This document shows positions 14,229 through 20,890 of a stretch of 32,936 bases of DNA, piece by piece (the stretch's first letter is position 1; every line of letters begins with the position of its first letter). Source of the DNA: CAZUCD01 sp964618855 (GTDB lineage: Bacteria; Sumerlaeota; Sumerlaeia; SLMS01; JANRJK01); contig CAZUCD010000023.1 of assembly GCA_964618855.1 (NCBI GenBank), positions 1-32,936 of the forward strand, in the 5' to 3' direction. The translations under genes and the position numbers were made by a program. The notes beneath the pieces were generated by a model. It had not been told where the DNA came from and ran no database searches. It saw nothing but the letters and a program-made list of their open reading frames with translations.

Positions 14229-15967
14229 CAGTACAGCGGCCTTCCCATCGAGGTGTAGAGCTGTGCCAGCGCCGACTGGTAGTTCAGCAGCGCCGAGCTG
14301 TACCGCGTCTCCGCCTGGAAGAGGTCGTCCTGGGCCAGCCGCACTTCCGTGATCGAATTGAAGCCCACCTCGAAGCTGCCGTTTGTCAGCTCGAGGTTCT
14401 TGCGCGCCTGCTCGACGGTCTTTTTCAGGATGGTTAGCTGCGCCTCCGTGGACAGCACGGATCGGTGTGCGTTGATGACCTCCTGCGTGATCGATCGCTC
14501 GAGCGAGAGCCGGTTTGTCCTCGCCTGGTCGAGGCGGATCGCGGACTGCCGGAGGGACTCGCGCCGCTGGATGTTGATCACGGGAATCCGCAGGGAGACC
14601 CCCGCGTCCCACCCGGTGTCCTTCCAGCCGTTGGCGTCGCTCAGGTTGTTGTCGGAGTCGCTTCGATTGTAGCCCGCATCGACGCTGAGGTCCGGGAGCA
14701 TCGCATTGCGGGAGACGCGCAGGCTGATCTCCGACTGGCTGATCCCAATGTCGCTGCGCATCAGTTCGGGGCGCGAGGCGAGCGCCGACTCGACGGCCTC
14801 CTGGACGGGGGGCAGGTCCACGCGCCCGCGGTTCATCAGCGCGGGGGTGATGTCGACGAGCGAAATCGGCGTGTCGAGCGGCAGCCCCATCAGGATGAGC
14901 AGGTCCTCGCGGGCGTTCTCGAGCTGCTGCCGCCTGCTGATGGCGGACTCGACCTCCTGCAGGAACTGGATCTCTGCGCGCAGGATTTCCGACTCCGCGA
15001 CGCGCCCGACCTCGTACTTGGTGCGCGTCTCCTCGAGGAACTTCTTCCGCTCGCGGAGGGCCCCGGCGGACACCTCGAGCTGCTGCTTCAGAGATGCGAT
15101 CTGGAAGTACTGCCGAATGACCCGGAGGGCCGTGTCGCGCTCGGAGACGCGCTGCCCGAGGATCGTGTCGAGCTCCGAGAGCCGGGCGTTCCTCAGGTTC
15201 GCTGTGGCCACATCCACGCCGGCACCGCGCAGCAGCGGCTGAAGGTAGCGGATCTCCGCCTCGGCCCCAAAGGTGCGCGAACGCTGGTCAAGGTCCTCAT
15301 CCCCGTCGCTGACCTTGGTGGTCGTCTTCGACTCCTTGCCGGAGGCCGTGATCGTCCCGCCGGTGGGGAGGTTCTGCGTCACCTCGATCCCGCCGGAACT
15401 GGTCTTGGTGTCGGTCTCCCTGGTGTCCTTCTTCGGGGGGAAGCCCAGGGAGGTGCTGTCGCGGTCGCGGGACTCGCGGTATCGCGCATCCCCCACCAGA
15501 TCCACGAACGGGATGAAGAACGCCTCCTCGGAGCGCGTTTGGCTGCGCGCGATTCTAACGGAACGGTCGGTGTTTATGAGGTCGAAGTTGGACTTCAGGG
15601 AGATTTCCACGAGCCGGCGGAGGTCCAAGTTGGCATACTCCGGCGAGGCCTCCTCAGTCTTGAAGATCGTGGAAGTCGTGAACAGGTCCCCGTTCATGAT
15701 GGGGATGGTCTCGACGAAGCGGTCGCCAAGCTGTGTCTCGATGCCGCCCTCGAGACGGAGGGCGTCCACGGAAGGCAGTTCGCCCTCGCCGTAGTCCATG
15801 GCGCCTCCGACGGGTCCCTTTTCCGCGGGCGAAGCGACCCACGGGGGGACTCCATCGGGCACGATGGGGGTCGGCCGCGGCGTGGGGACCGGGGTTGGCG
15901 CCTGCCCCGCCACGAGGGCGGGGAGGGCCAGACAGGAAATGAGGACGTGGATTCTTGACCGTGTCAT
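14228..15967 (-). CDS. TolC-family outer membrane efflux protein
   Basis: A 579-residue outer-membrane channel of the OEP family, expected to trimerise into a barrel plus periplasmic alpha-tunnel. The N-terminus is a signal peptide (LISCLALPALVAGQ) followed by a Thr-Pro linker (APTPVPTPRPTPIVPDG). The family's two internal repeats are visible. One spans LDLRRLVEISLKSNFDLINT to SEILRAEIQFLQEVE and EDLLILMGLPLD. The second spans PVQEAVESALASRPELMRSD to SITEVRLAQDDLFQAETRYS, ending NYQSALAQLYTSMG. The protein is longer than E. coli TolC (~470 mature residues) because of the N-terminal extension and an acidic, Ser/Thr-rich insertion near 190-220. It is the first gene of the pair with the adaptor. 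A sigma-54-like promoter and two related palindromes lie upstream. Confidence 0.93.
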   Translation of the reverse strand: MTRSRIHVLISCLALPALVAGQAPTPVPTPRPTPIVPDGVPPWVASPAEKGPVGGAMDYGEGELPSVDALRLEGGIETQLGDRFVETIPIMNGDLFTTSTIFKTEEASPEYANLDLRRLVEISLKSNFDLINTDRSVRIARSQTRSEEAFFIPFVDLVGDARYRESRDRDSTSLGFPPKKDTRETDTKTSSGGIEVTQNLPTGGTITASGKESKTTTKVSDGDEDLDQRSRTFGAEAEIRYLQPLLRGAGVDVATANLRNARLSELDTILGQRVSERDTALRVIRQYFQIASLKQQLEVSAGALRERKKFLEETRTKYEVGRVAESEILRAEIQFLQEVESAISRRQQLENAREDLLILMGLPLDTPISLVDITPALMNRGRVDLPPVQEAVESALASRPELMRSDIGISQSEISLRVSRNAMLPDLSVDAGYNRSDSDNNLSDANGWKDTGWDAGVSLRIPVINIQRRESLRQSAIRLDQARTNRLSLERSITQEVINAHRSVLSTEAQLTILKKTVEQARKNLELTNGSFEVGFNSITEVRLAQDDLFQAETRYSSALLNYQSALAQLYTSMGRPLY

Positions 15968-15972
15968 GGGGG

Positions 15973-15988
15973 CGGAACTGTGTTCCCG
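15973..15988. promoter_or_regulatory. Palindrome 1 in the TolC-like gene leader
   Basis: CGGAAC-TGTG-TTCCCG contains the inverted repeat GGAAC-TGT-GTTCC (15974-15986) within the predicted 5' untranslated region, 6 bases from the ATG. It shares half-sites GGAAC/GTTCC with the palindrome at 16030-16045. A regulator bound here could block transcription or ribosome access. Confidence 0.4.
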
Positions 15989-16005
15989 TGGGGCGGGTGG
16001 GACAA

Positions 16006-16023
16006 ATGCTAAAGGGGTGCCAA
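16006..16023 (-). promoter_or_regulatory. Candidate sigma-54 (-24/-12) promoter for the TolC-like gene
   Basis: On the minus strand TTGGCACCCCTTTAGCAT matches the sigma-54 consensus TTGGCAC-N5-TTGCAT with one mismatch and has the obligatory GG-N10-GC spacing. It points at the TolC-like gene. Transcription would start near 15996, giving a leader of about 29 bases. One such match by chance somewhere in a window this size is not surprising, but its orientation and place in the intergenic gap support it. Confidence 0.38.
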
Positions 16024-16029
16024 CTCAAT

Positions 16030-16045
16030 GCGGAACCGGTTCCGC
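16030..16045. promoter_or_regulatory. Palindrome 2, 16-base perfect palindrome in the divergent promoter region
   Basis: GCGGAACCGGTTCCGC is a perfect 16-base palindrome just upstream of the candidate -24 element and between the TolC-like gene and panC. Its half-site GGAAC recurs in the palindrome at 15973-15988, about 57 bases away centre to centre. A dimeric regulator of the efflux pair is the simplest reading. Confidence 0.45.
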
Positions 16046-16183
16046 CGGCAGGCGGATGATTGAAACCGCAAGTGGGGATACGCCAGAACGGTCTTGCCCT
16101 TTATGCAGCCCTGCAATTTGGTCGCAGGAAGCACGCTGGAGACTCATCATCACCGGGGCCTTTCCTGCCCGGGCAAACTCCTC

Positions 16184-16208
16184 AGGGGCAACCGCCCAGG
16201 GGCAACCG
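16184..16208 (+). repeat. Tandem direct repeat in the panC leader
   Basis: AGGGGCAACCG occurs twice (16184-16194 and 16198-16208) separated by CCC, ending six bases before the panC ATG. The second AGGGG may act as a distant ribosome site. A regulatory role is possible but unproven. Confidence 0.4.
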
Positions 16209-16214
16209 AGAGCC

Positions 16215-17057
16215 ATGCGCATCGTCAAGACGGTCGAAGAAATGCGCGAACTGGGGCGCCAATGGAAGCGCGCCGGCAAGCGTGTCGGGTTTGTCCCGAC
16301 CATGGGGGCACTCCACAAGGGGCACGAGGCGCTCATCACGGCCGCCCGCAAGGACTCCGACGCCGTGGTCCTCTCATCCTTCGTCAACCCCATCCAGTTC
16401 GACGACCCGAAGGACCTGGTCAACTATCCCCGCACCCCCGAGAAGGACCGCGAAACCGCCGAAAAGGCCGGAGTCGAAGTGTTCTTCGAACCGTCCAGGG
16501 AGGAGATGTACCCCCCCGGGTTCCTCACCAGCGCCAATGTCGCGTTTCTTTCGGGAAAGCTGGAGGGCGAATTCCGCCCCGGTCACTTCCGCGGTGTCTG
16601 CACCGTCGTCCTCAAGCTCCTCAACATCATCCAGCCCACCTCGGCCTACTTCGGCTGGAAGGATGCCCAGCAGTACATCATCCTGAAGCACATGGCGACC
16701 GACCTGTGCCTGGACTGCAACTTCGTCGCGATACCCACAGTCCGCGACCCTGACGGACTCGCGCTTTCGAGCCGCAACGTGCTTCTATCCGAGGACCAGC
16801 GCCAACTGGCGCTCGCCCCGGTCAGGGCGCTTCGCCGCTGCCATTTCCTTATTAAGAAGCAGGGCATCACGCACTGCGGCGAGCTCCTGCAGGCCATCCG
16901 CAGCACGCTCAACACGGCTGGTGTGCAGACTGACTATGCAGTCATCGTGAGCCGATCGACCCTCGAGCCCATCGACATGATCGAGCAGGGCAACACCCTG
17001 GTCGCCGTGGCGATTCGGATCGGCAACATCCGCCTGATCGACAACACGCGATTCTGA
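16215..17057 (+). CDS. panC: Pantothenate synthetase
   Basis: PanC condenses pantoate and beta-alanine, using ATP through a pantoyl-adenylate, in the last step of pantothenate (vitamin B5) synthesis in the cytosol. The 280-residue length is exactly typical. Motifs in order: VGFVPTMGALHKGHEALI with the HxGH nucleotide signature, VVLSSFVNPIQFDDPKD with YPRTPEKD after it, EFRPGHFRGVCTVVLKLLNI, YFGWKDAQQYIILK with the conserved Lys, and PTVRDPDGLALSSRNVLLS with the KMSKS-like SSRN. All substrate-binding residues expected from the family are present; FGWKD replaces the more common FGEKD/FGQKD. The ATG at 16215 begins at the conserved first strand. panB and panD are not adjacent. A strong hairpin follows the stop. 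Confidence 0.97.
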   Translation: MRIVKTVEEMRELGRQWKRAGKRVGFVPTMGALHKGHEALITAARKDSDAVVLSSFVNPIQFDDPKDLVNYPRTPEKDRETAEKAGVEVFFEPSREEMYPPGFLTSANVAFLSGKLEGEFRPGHFRGVCTVVLKLLNIIQPTSAYFGWKDAQQYIILKHMATDLCLDCNFVAIPTVRDPDGLALSSRNVLLSEDQRQLALAPVRALRRCHFLIKKQGITHCGELLQAIRSTLNTAGVQTDYAVIVSRSTLEPIDMIEQGNTLVAVAIRIGNIRLIDNTRF

Positions 17058-17080
17058 CGCTTTCGAGCGCAGTTTGGCAT

Positions 17081-17109
17081 CAGGCTTGCCTTGTGCCCCG
17101 GCAAGCCTG
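17081..17109 (+). terminator. Stem-loop after panC (terminator-like, no T tract)
   Basis: CAGGCTTGCC (17081-17090), loop TTGTGCCCC, GGCAAGCCTG (17100-17109) is a perfect ten-pair stem 23 bases after the panC stop. The stem motif recurs as GCAGGCTTGC nearby. There is no T run, so it may slow polymerase, protect the mRNA 3' end, or be a leader structure of the ABC gene. Confidence 0.4.
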
Positions 17110-17218
17110 CCACCACCGTCCCGCAGGCTTGCAACCTGCTCCGATCCCGCGCCCAGTTCGGTCCCGGGTGCGACGGGCTGACCCAGTAACGCTCCAACAG
17201 GAGTAATCGCTCAGCATC

Positions 17219-18226
17219 ATGCCCCCCGTCATCGAGATGAGGGACCTGGCGAAGGTCTATGTGCAGGACGTCATTGGCGTGGATAACGGAAGGCTTCGGA
17301 TTCGTCTGAAGAACCGGCGCCGCGTCGCGCTCGAAGGACTGACCCTCTCGGTCGAGAAGGGAGAGATTTTCGGGCTGCTGGGACCCAACGGCGCCGGAAA
17401 GACGACCACCATCAAAATCCTGATGGGGCTGCACTTCGCCACCGGCGGCACCGCCACCATCATGGGCAGGCCGCTTGGCGACAACTCGGTGAAGGAGCGC
17501 ATCGGCTTCCTCCCCGAGAATCCCCACTTCTACGACTACCTCCGCGGACGCGAGTTCCTCGGCTTCTACGCGGCCCTGTACGGCATGCCGCGCGAGAAGT
17601 CCAGAAAGCGCATCGGCGAACTCCTCGACATGGTGGGGCTCGGCCACGCCGCCGACCTCCCCCTGCGCGGCTACTCCAAGGGCATGATCCAGCGCATTGG
17701 CCTCGCCCAGGCGCTGCTCAACGATCCCGACATCGTGTTCCTCGACGAACCGCAGTCGGGCCTCGATCCCTTCGGCCGCAAGGAGGTCCGCGACCTCATC
17801 CTCATGCTGCGCGACCAGGGAAAGACGGTCTTCTTCTCCTCCCACATCCTCGCCGACGCGGAGCAGATTTGCGATCGCGTGGCCATCCTGCACAAGGGGC
17901 GCGCCATATCCATTGGCCCCCTTTCGGAGATGCTCTCCGCGAGGGTGAAGGAGTACGAGGTGGCCTTCACGGATCCGCAGCCAGAATTGCTCGAGCGCGC
18001 CAAGACGCACGCGACGAGGTTCGTCCAGCGTCAGAACGAGTATCTCGCCGTCATGACCCAGGAGGCGCCCGCACGCGAGCTCGCACGCGAGCTCCTCAAC
18101 GGGAAGGGCACCCTGACGGGGTTCCTTCCGCGCAAGGAGACCCTCGAGGAGTACTTCATCCGCGAGATTGAAGGGAAGCGGGCCGAGGAAAAGGCCCGAG
18201 CCGGAGCCAGGGAGGTGGAGGCATGA
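17219..18226 (+). CDS. ABC transporter ATP-binding protein (ABC-2 type)
   Basis: A 335-residue ATPase expected to power the permease encoded directly downstream. It has Walker A GPNGAGKTT at about residues 55-63, Q-loop region GFLPENPHFYDYLRG, a variant signature YSKGMIQRIG near 152 (YSKGM in place of LSGGQ, common in this subfamily), Walker B IVFLDEPQSGLDP near 172 and H-loop SSHILADAEQ near 208. The first ATPase strand has an insertion, VQDVIGVDNGRLRIRLKNRR, before the usual ALEGLTLSV. The last ~100 residues form the accessory C-terminal domain common to ABC-2 ATPases. AGGAG lies 15 bases before the ATG, farther than ideal. The stop overlaps the next start as ATGA. The substrate is unknown. 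Confidence 0.95.
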   Translation: MPPVIEMRDLAKVYVQDVIGVDNGRLRIRLKNRRRVALEGLTLSVEKGEIFGLLGPNGAGKTTTIKILMGLHFATGGTATIMGRPLGDNSVKERIGFLPENPHFYDYLRGREFLGFYAALYGMPREKSRKRIGELLDMVGLGHAADLPLRGYSKGMIQRIGLAQALLNDPDIVFLDEPQSGLDPFGRKEVRDLILMLRDQGKTVFFSSHILADAEQICDRVAILHKGRAISIGPLSEMLSARVKEYEVAFTDPQPELLERAKTHATRFVQRQNEYLAVMTQEAPARELARELLNGKGTLTGFLPRKETLEEYFIREIEGKRAEEKARAGAREVEA

Positions 18227-19185
18227 GCAACATTCTGCCGATCGCAATCAACACGTTCCGGGAGGCGGTGCGGAACCGAGTCCTGTACGTGCTCCTGTTC
18301 TTTTCGGTCCTTATCCTTCTGGGCGCGTGGGTCGCGTCCACGCTGAGCATCGAGGCGCCGGAGCGGATCGTTCGCGACCTCGGAGTCGGCGCCATCAACA
18401 TCATCTCCGGCCTGATCGCGGTGTTCGTGGGCATCGGCCTCGTGTACAACGACCTCGACAAGAAGACGATCTACACGATCGTGTCGAAGCCGATCAGCCG
18501 CTGGCACTTCATCGCGGGCAAGTACCTTGGCCTGCTCCTGACAATCTTCGTGAACGTCCTTGTGATGACATGGGTGTTCTGCACGGTGCTGCACCTCAGG
18601 AACGCGTTCTCCGCCGATGCCATGACGGAGCACCTGATGCAGCGCGGGGCCGACGGCGTGCTCCAGTCGAAGGGCGCGCTGGCCGGGATGTGGTACTACG
18701 CGTCCCAGCTCCTGCTCGCCATCGCCAAGGGGTTCCTCAACATCGCCAGCCTCGGGTTCTACTCGACCGACATCACGTCGGGGCTGTTCGCCGCGTCCCT
18801 CATGACGATGCTGGAGATGTCGATCATCACGGCATTCGCGGTGCTGTTCTCGTCCTTCAGTTCCCCGACCCTGAGCGCCTTCATGACCGCAATCGTCTGG
18901 GTCATCGGAAAGGGGAACCAGGACCTCTACCTCCTGACGCTTAACCTGCTGCGCAAGACAGGTGGCGACTTCGAGGCGCTCACGCAGGGGGAGAAGATCG
19001 TGTACTACTTCGCGCAGGCGGCGAGCCACTTGGCCCCCAACCTGGAGGTCTTCAATCCGCGCGGCGCCGTCGCGGCGTTCCAGCCCGTGGTGATCGACGT
19101 CTACACCGTCGTGTACGGGGTCGCCTATGCTGTCGGCGTCGTTGCGCTCGCGTCGATGATCTTCCAGCGCCGCAACTTCAAGTGA
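18223..19185 (+). CDS. ABC-2 type transporter permease
   Basis: A 320-residue integral membrane protein that pairs with the preceding ATPase. It begins ILPIAINTFREAVRNRVLYV, a typical ABC-2 opening, followed by hydrophobic spans such as VLLFFSVLILLGAWVAS, GAINIISGLIAVFVGIGLVY, YLGLLLTIFVNVLVMTWVF and MLEMSIITAFAVLFSSFSSP, and ends with a helix containing YGVAYAVGVVALASMIFQRR. The phrase DLDKKTIYTIVSKPISRWHF is the intracellular coupling segment of these permeases. The start overlaps the ATPase stop (ATGA), with GGAGG just upstream. The anchored helical-repeat protein starts 19 bases after its stop, suggesting a three-gene unit. Confidence 0.93.
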   Translation: MSNILPIAINTFREAVRNRVLYVLLFFSVLILLGAWVASTLSIEAPERIVRDLGVGAINIISGLIAVFVGIGLVYNDLDKKTIYTIVSKPISRWHFIAGKYLGLLLTIFVNVLVMTWVFCTVLHLRNAFSADAMTEHLMQRGADGVLQSKGALAGMWYYASQLLLAIAKGFLNIASLGFYSTDITSGLFAASLMTMLEMSIITAFAVLFSSFSSPTLSAFMTAIVWVIGKGNQDLYLLTLNLLRKTGGDFEALTQGEKIVYYFAQAASHLAPNLEVFNPRGAVAAFQPVVIDVYTVVYGVAYAVGVVALASMIFQRRNFK

Positions 19186-19204
19186 CCGTCGGAGCGCACC
19201 GGCC

Positions 19205-20602
19205 ATGACCGCCCCCCGCGAGAAAGCCGCCCTGGCCATCCAAGGGATCATCGCCGCGCTGTGCATCGTCGCTGCCGTGGGCTACCAGCGCGCCCATTTC
19301 GCCCGCCAGCAGTTCAAGCCGGAGCTGTTCACGCAGCACCTCCGGCTGCCCGATGCCCAGGTTCTCCGCGCCGCGACACTCGGCTTCCGGCACCTTTACG
19401 CCGACTTCATGTTCCTGCGGGCCATCCAAGCCTACGGCGCCGGGTGGTTGAAGCCCAACGAAAGCCGCGAGCCCGTCTACCAGTACTTTGATCGGGTGGC
19501 GGAGGTGGATCCCCAGTTCATACCGATCTACCGGTTCGGGAATCTCATCGTCGCCGACATCGGAGGGGACGGCGAGCGCGGTCAACGCATCCTCCGCAAG
19601 GGCGTCACGAACAACCCGGGTTCGTGGGAGCTTTGCTACCTCGGCATCTACAACGCGATCTGGCTACTCGACCGGCCCGATGACGGGAAGTGGTTTCTCC
19701 ACTACGCCGAGCGCAACAAGGACACGCCGGAGTACGTCCGCCGCATGGGCGAGTTCATCGAGCGCCGTCAGGGAAGGTACGAGGCCGCCTTCGACGTCAA
19801 CATCGACTACTTCGTCCGGTACCAGCGCGCCGGCAATGAGCAGGAGCGCATGCTCCTCTACAACCGGTTCTACGACATCGCGGACAAGTGGAGCAGGCGG
19901 CACATCCACCAGGGTATTGAGAACTTTCAGAAGGCGAACAACGGAGCGCACCCGAAGGCCATCGAGGAAGTGCTCAAGCCCGAGTACCTCCCAGACTCGG
20001 AGATCGGCAACCTCATGGCGGTCGAGGCGACGGCCGAGGAGGCCGCAAATCGGGGGCTTGGCCTCGAGGAATCCGTGGAGTTCGTCCGCAGGAATTCGCG
20101 CATGCGCGTCTCCGGCCTCCCACCGGAACCGAAGGGCACCTGGTACTACTTCGACTCGAGGAAGATCGAACAGGTCGAGGCGCTGGACATCCCCACTTCG
20201 GCCCCCCTCGAGGTGCGCTTCCCCTACGTGGATGCGCCCTCGGCCCACTTCGTCGAGATGGACTCCTACGCCCTCTTCACCGGTGCACAGATAAAGTCGG
20301 AATTCGTCAAGCCCGGGGAGCCGACCGTGATCCCCGAGAACGTCGCCGCCACGGTGTTCCGCGCAGACCCCATCGGGGGGCGCTACGATTGGGACGACAC
20401 GAACAAGGTGATCATCAGCACGGCGCGGGAACGCATGACCAAGGGTCGCGAACCACGCATCGGGGCACGGGGCTGGGGCCCATTCATCCTCCCCCTCGAA
20501 CCATCGCTTTCCGACTTCAAGGAGGACTTCGACTGGGCGGTCAAACATGGCGTCATGGACGCGGAAGGCAACCGCCTGACCTGGCCGGCTGAGGACGAAT
20601 AG
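19205..20602 (+). CDS. Membrane-anchored helical-repeat (TPR-like) protein
   Basis: A 465-residue protein with one N-terminal membrane helix (LAIQGIIAALCIVAAVGYQ); the rest is probably periplasmic. Residues ~40-240 are helical with a TPR-like rhythm: LRAATLGFRHLYADFMFLRA, YQYFDRVAEVDPQFIPIYRF, RILRKGVTNNPGSWELCYLG, and a segment on body size and count (HYAERNKDTPEYVRRMGEF). The first block resembles uncharacterised proteins that often accompany ABC-2 transporters in Gram-negative genomes; this is recollection. The C-terminal part (~310-460) is less helical and unrecognised. The gene follows the permease by 19 bases and ends at a strong terminator. It is probably an accessory subunit of the transporter; no enzymatic motif is visible. 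Confidence 0.75.
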   Translation: MTAPREKAALAIQGIIAALCIVAAVGYQRAHFARQQFKPELFTQHLRLPDAQVLRAATLGFRHLYADFMFLRAIQAYGAGWLKPNESREPVYQYFDRVAEVDPQFIPIYRFGNLIVADIGGDGERGQRILRKGVTNNPGSWELCYLGIYNAIWLLDRPDDGKWFLHYAERNKDTPEYVRRMGEFIERRQGRYEAAFDVNIDYFVRYQRAGNEQERMLLYNRFYDIADKWSRRHIHQGIENFQKANNGAHPKAIEEVLKPEYLPDSEIGNLMAVEATAEEAANRGLGLEESVEFVRRNSRMRVSGLPPEPKGTWYYFDSRKIEQVEALDIPTSAPLEVRFPYVDAPSAHFVEMDSYALFTGAQIKSEFVKPGEPTVIPENVAATVFRADPIGGRYDWDDTNKVIISTARERMTKGREPRIGARGWGPFILPLEPSLSDFKEDFDWAVKHGVMDAEGNRLTWPAEDE

Positions 20603-20644
20603 GGCGGCGACATTGGACAAAAGTGGGCCACGTGGCCCCAAAGC

Positions 20645-20675
20645 CCCGCCCTGGATTCTTCCGGGCGGGTTTTTT
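20645..20675 (+). terminator. Rho-independent terminator after the ABC/permease/repeat-protein unit
   Basis: CCCGCCC (20645-20651), an 11-base loop, GGGCGGG (20663-20669), then six T. It lies about 40 bases after the stop. Just upstream is a separate perfect palindrome, GGGCCACGTGGCCC (20625-20638), which may be a protein site or a second hairpin. Confidence 0.85.
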
Positions 20676-20890
20676 CGCCTCCTAAAGGGGCTTGATCCTT
20701 CCCCCGACGCGCGAAGAGATTCGGTTCGCTTTCGCCTTCCAAGCAGCATCGGCTCGAAGTGTGATCTTGACCGGGTTAGCCGCGATGACGTGCTGTCTCC
20801 CCATGCCCAGCGCACCATGCAACGCTGGTAGGGCCATCCACCGGTGCAGCACTCCAGTCGCCCCCCGCGGGCAGGCCGGGGGAACTCCGC
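20676..20890 (+). promoter_or_regulatory. Intergenic leader before the TPR/kinase-like gene
   Basis: A 215-base gap between the terminator and the GTG at 20891. A TTGACC at 20768-20773 could be a -35, but no convincing -10 follows at the right distance. No RNA gene, repeat or small reading frame with coding character was seen. Confidence 0.25.
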
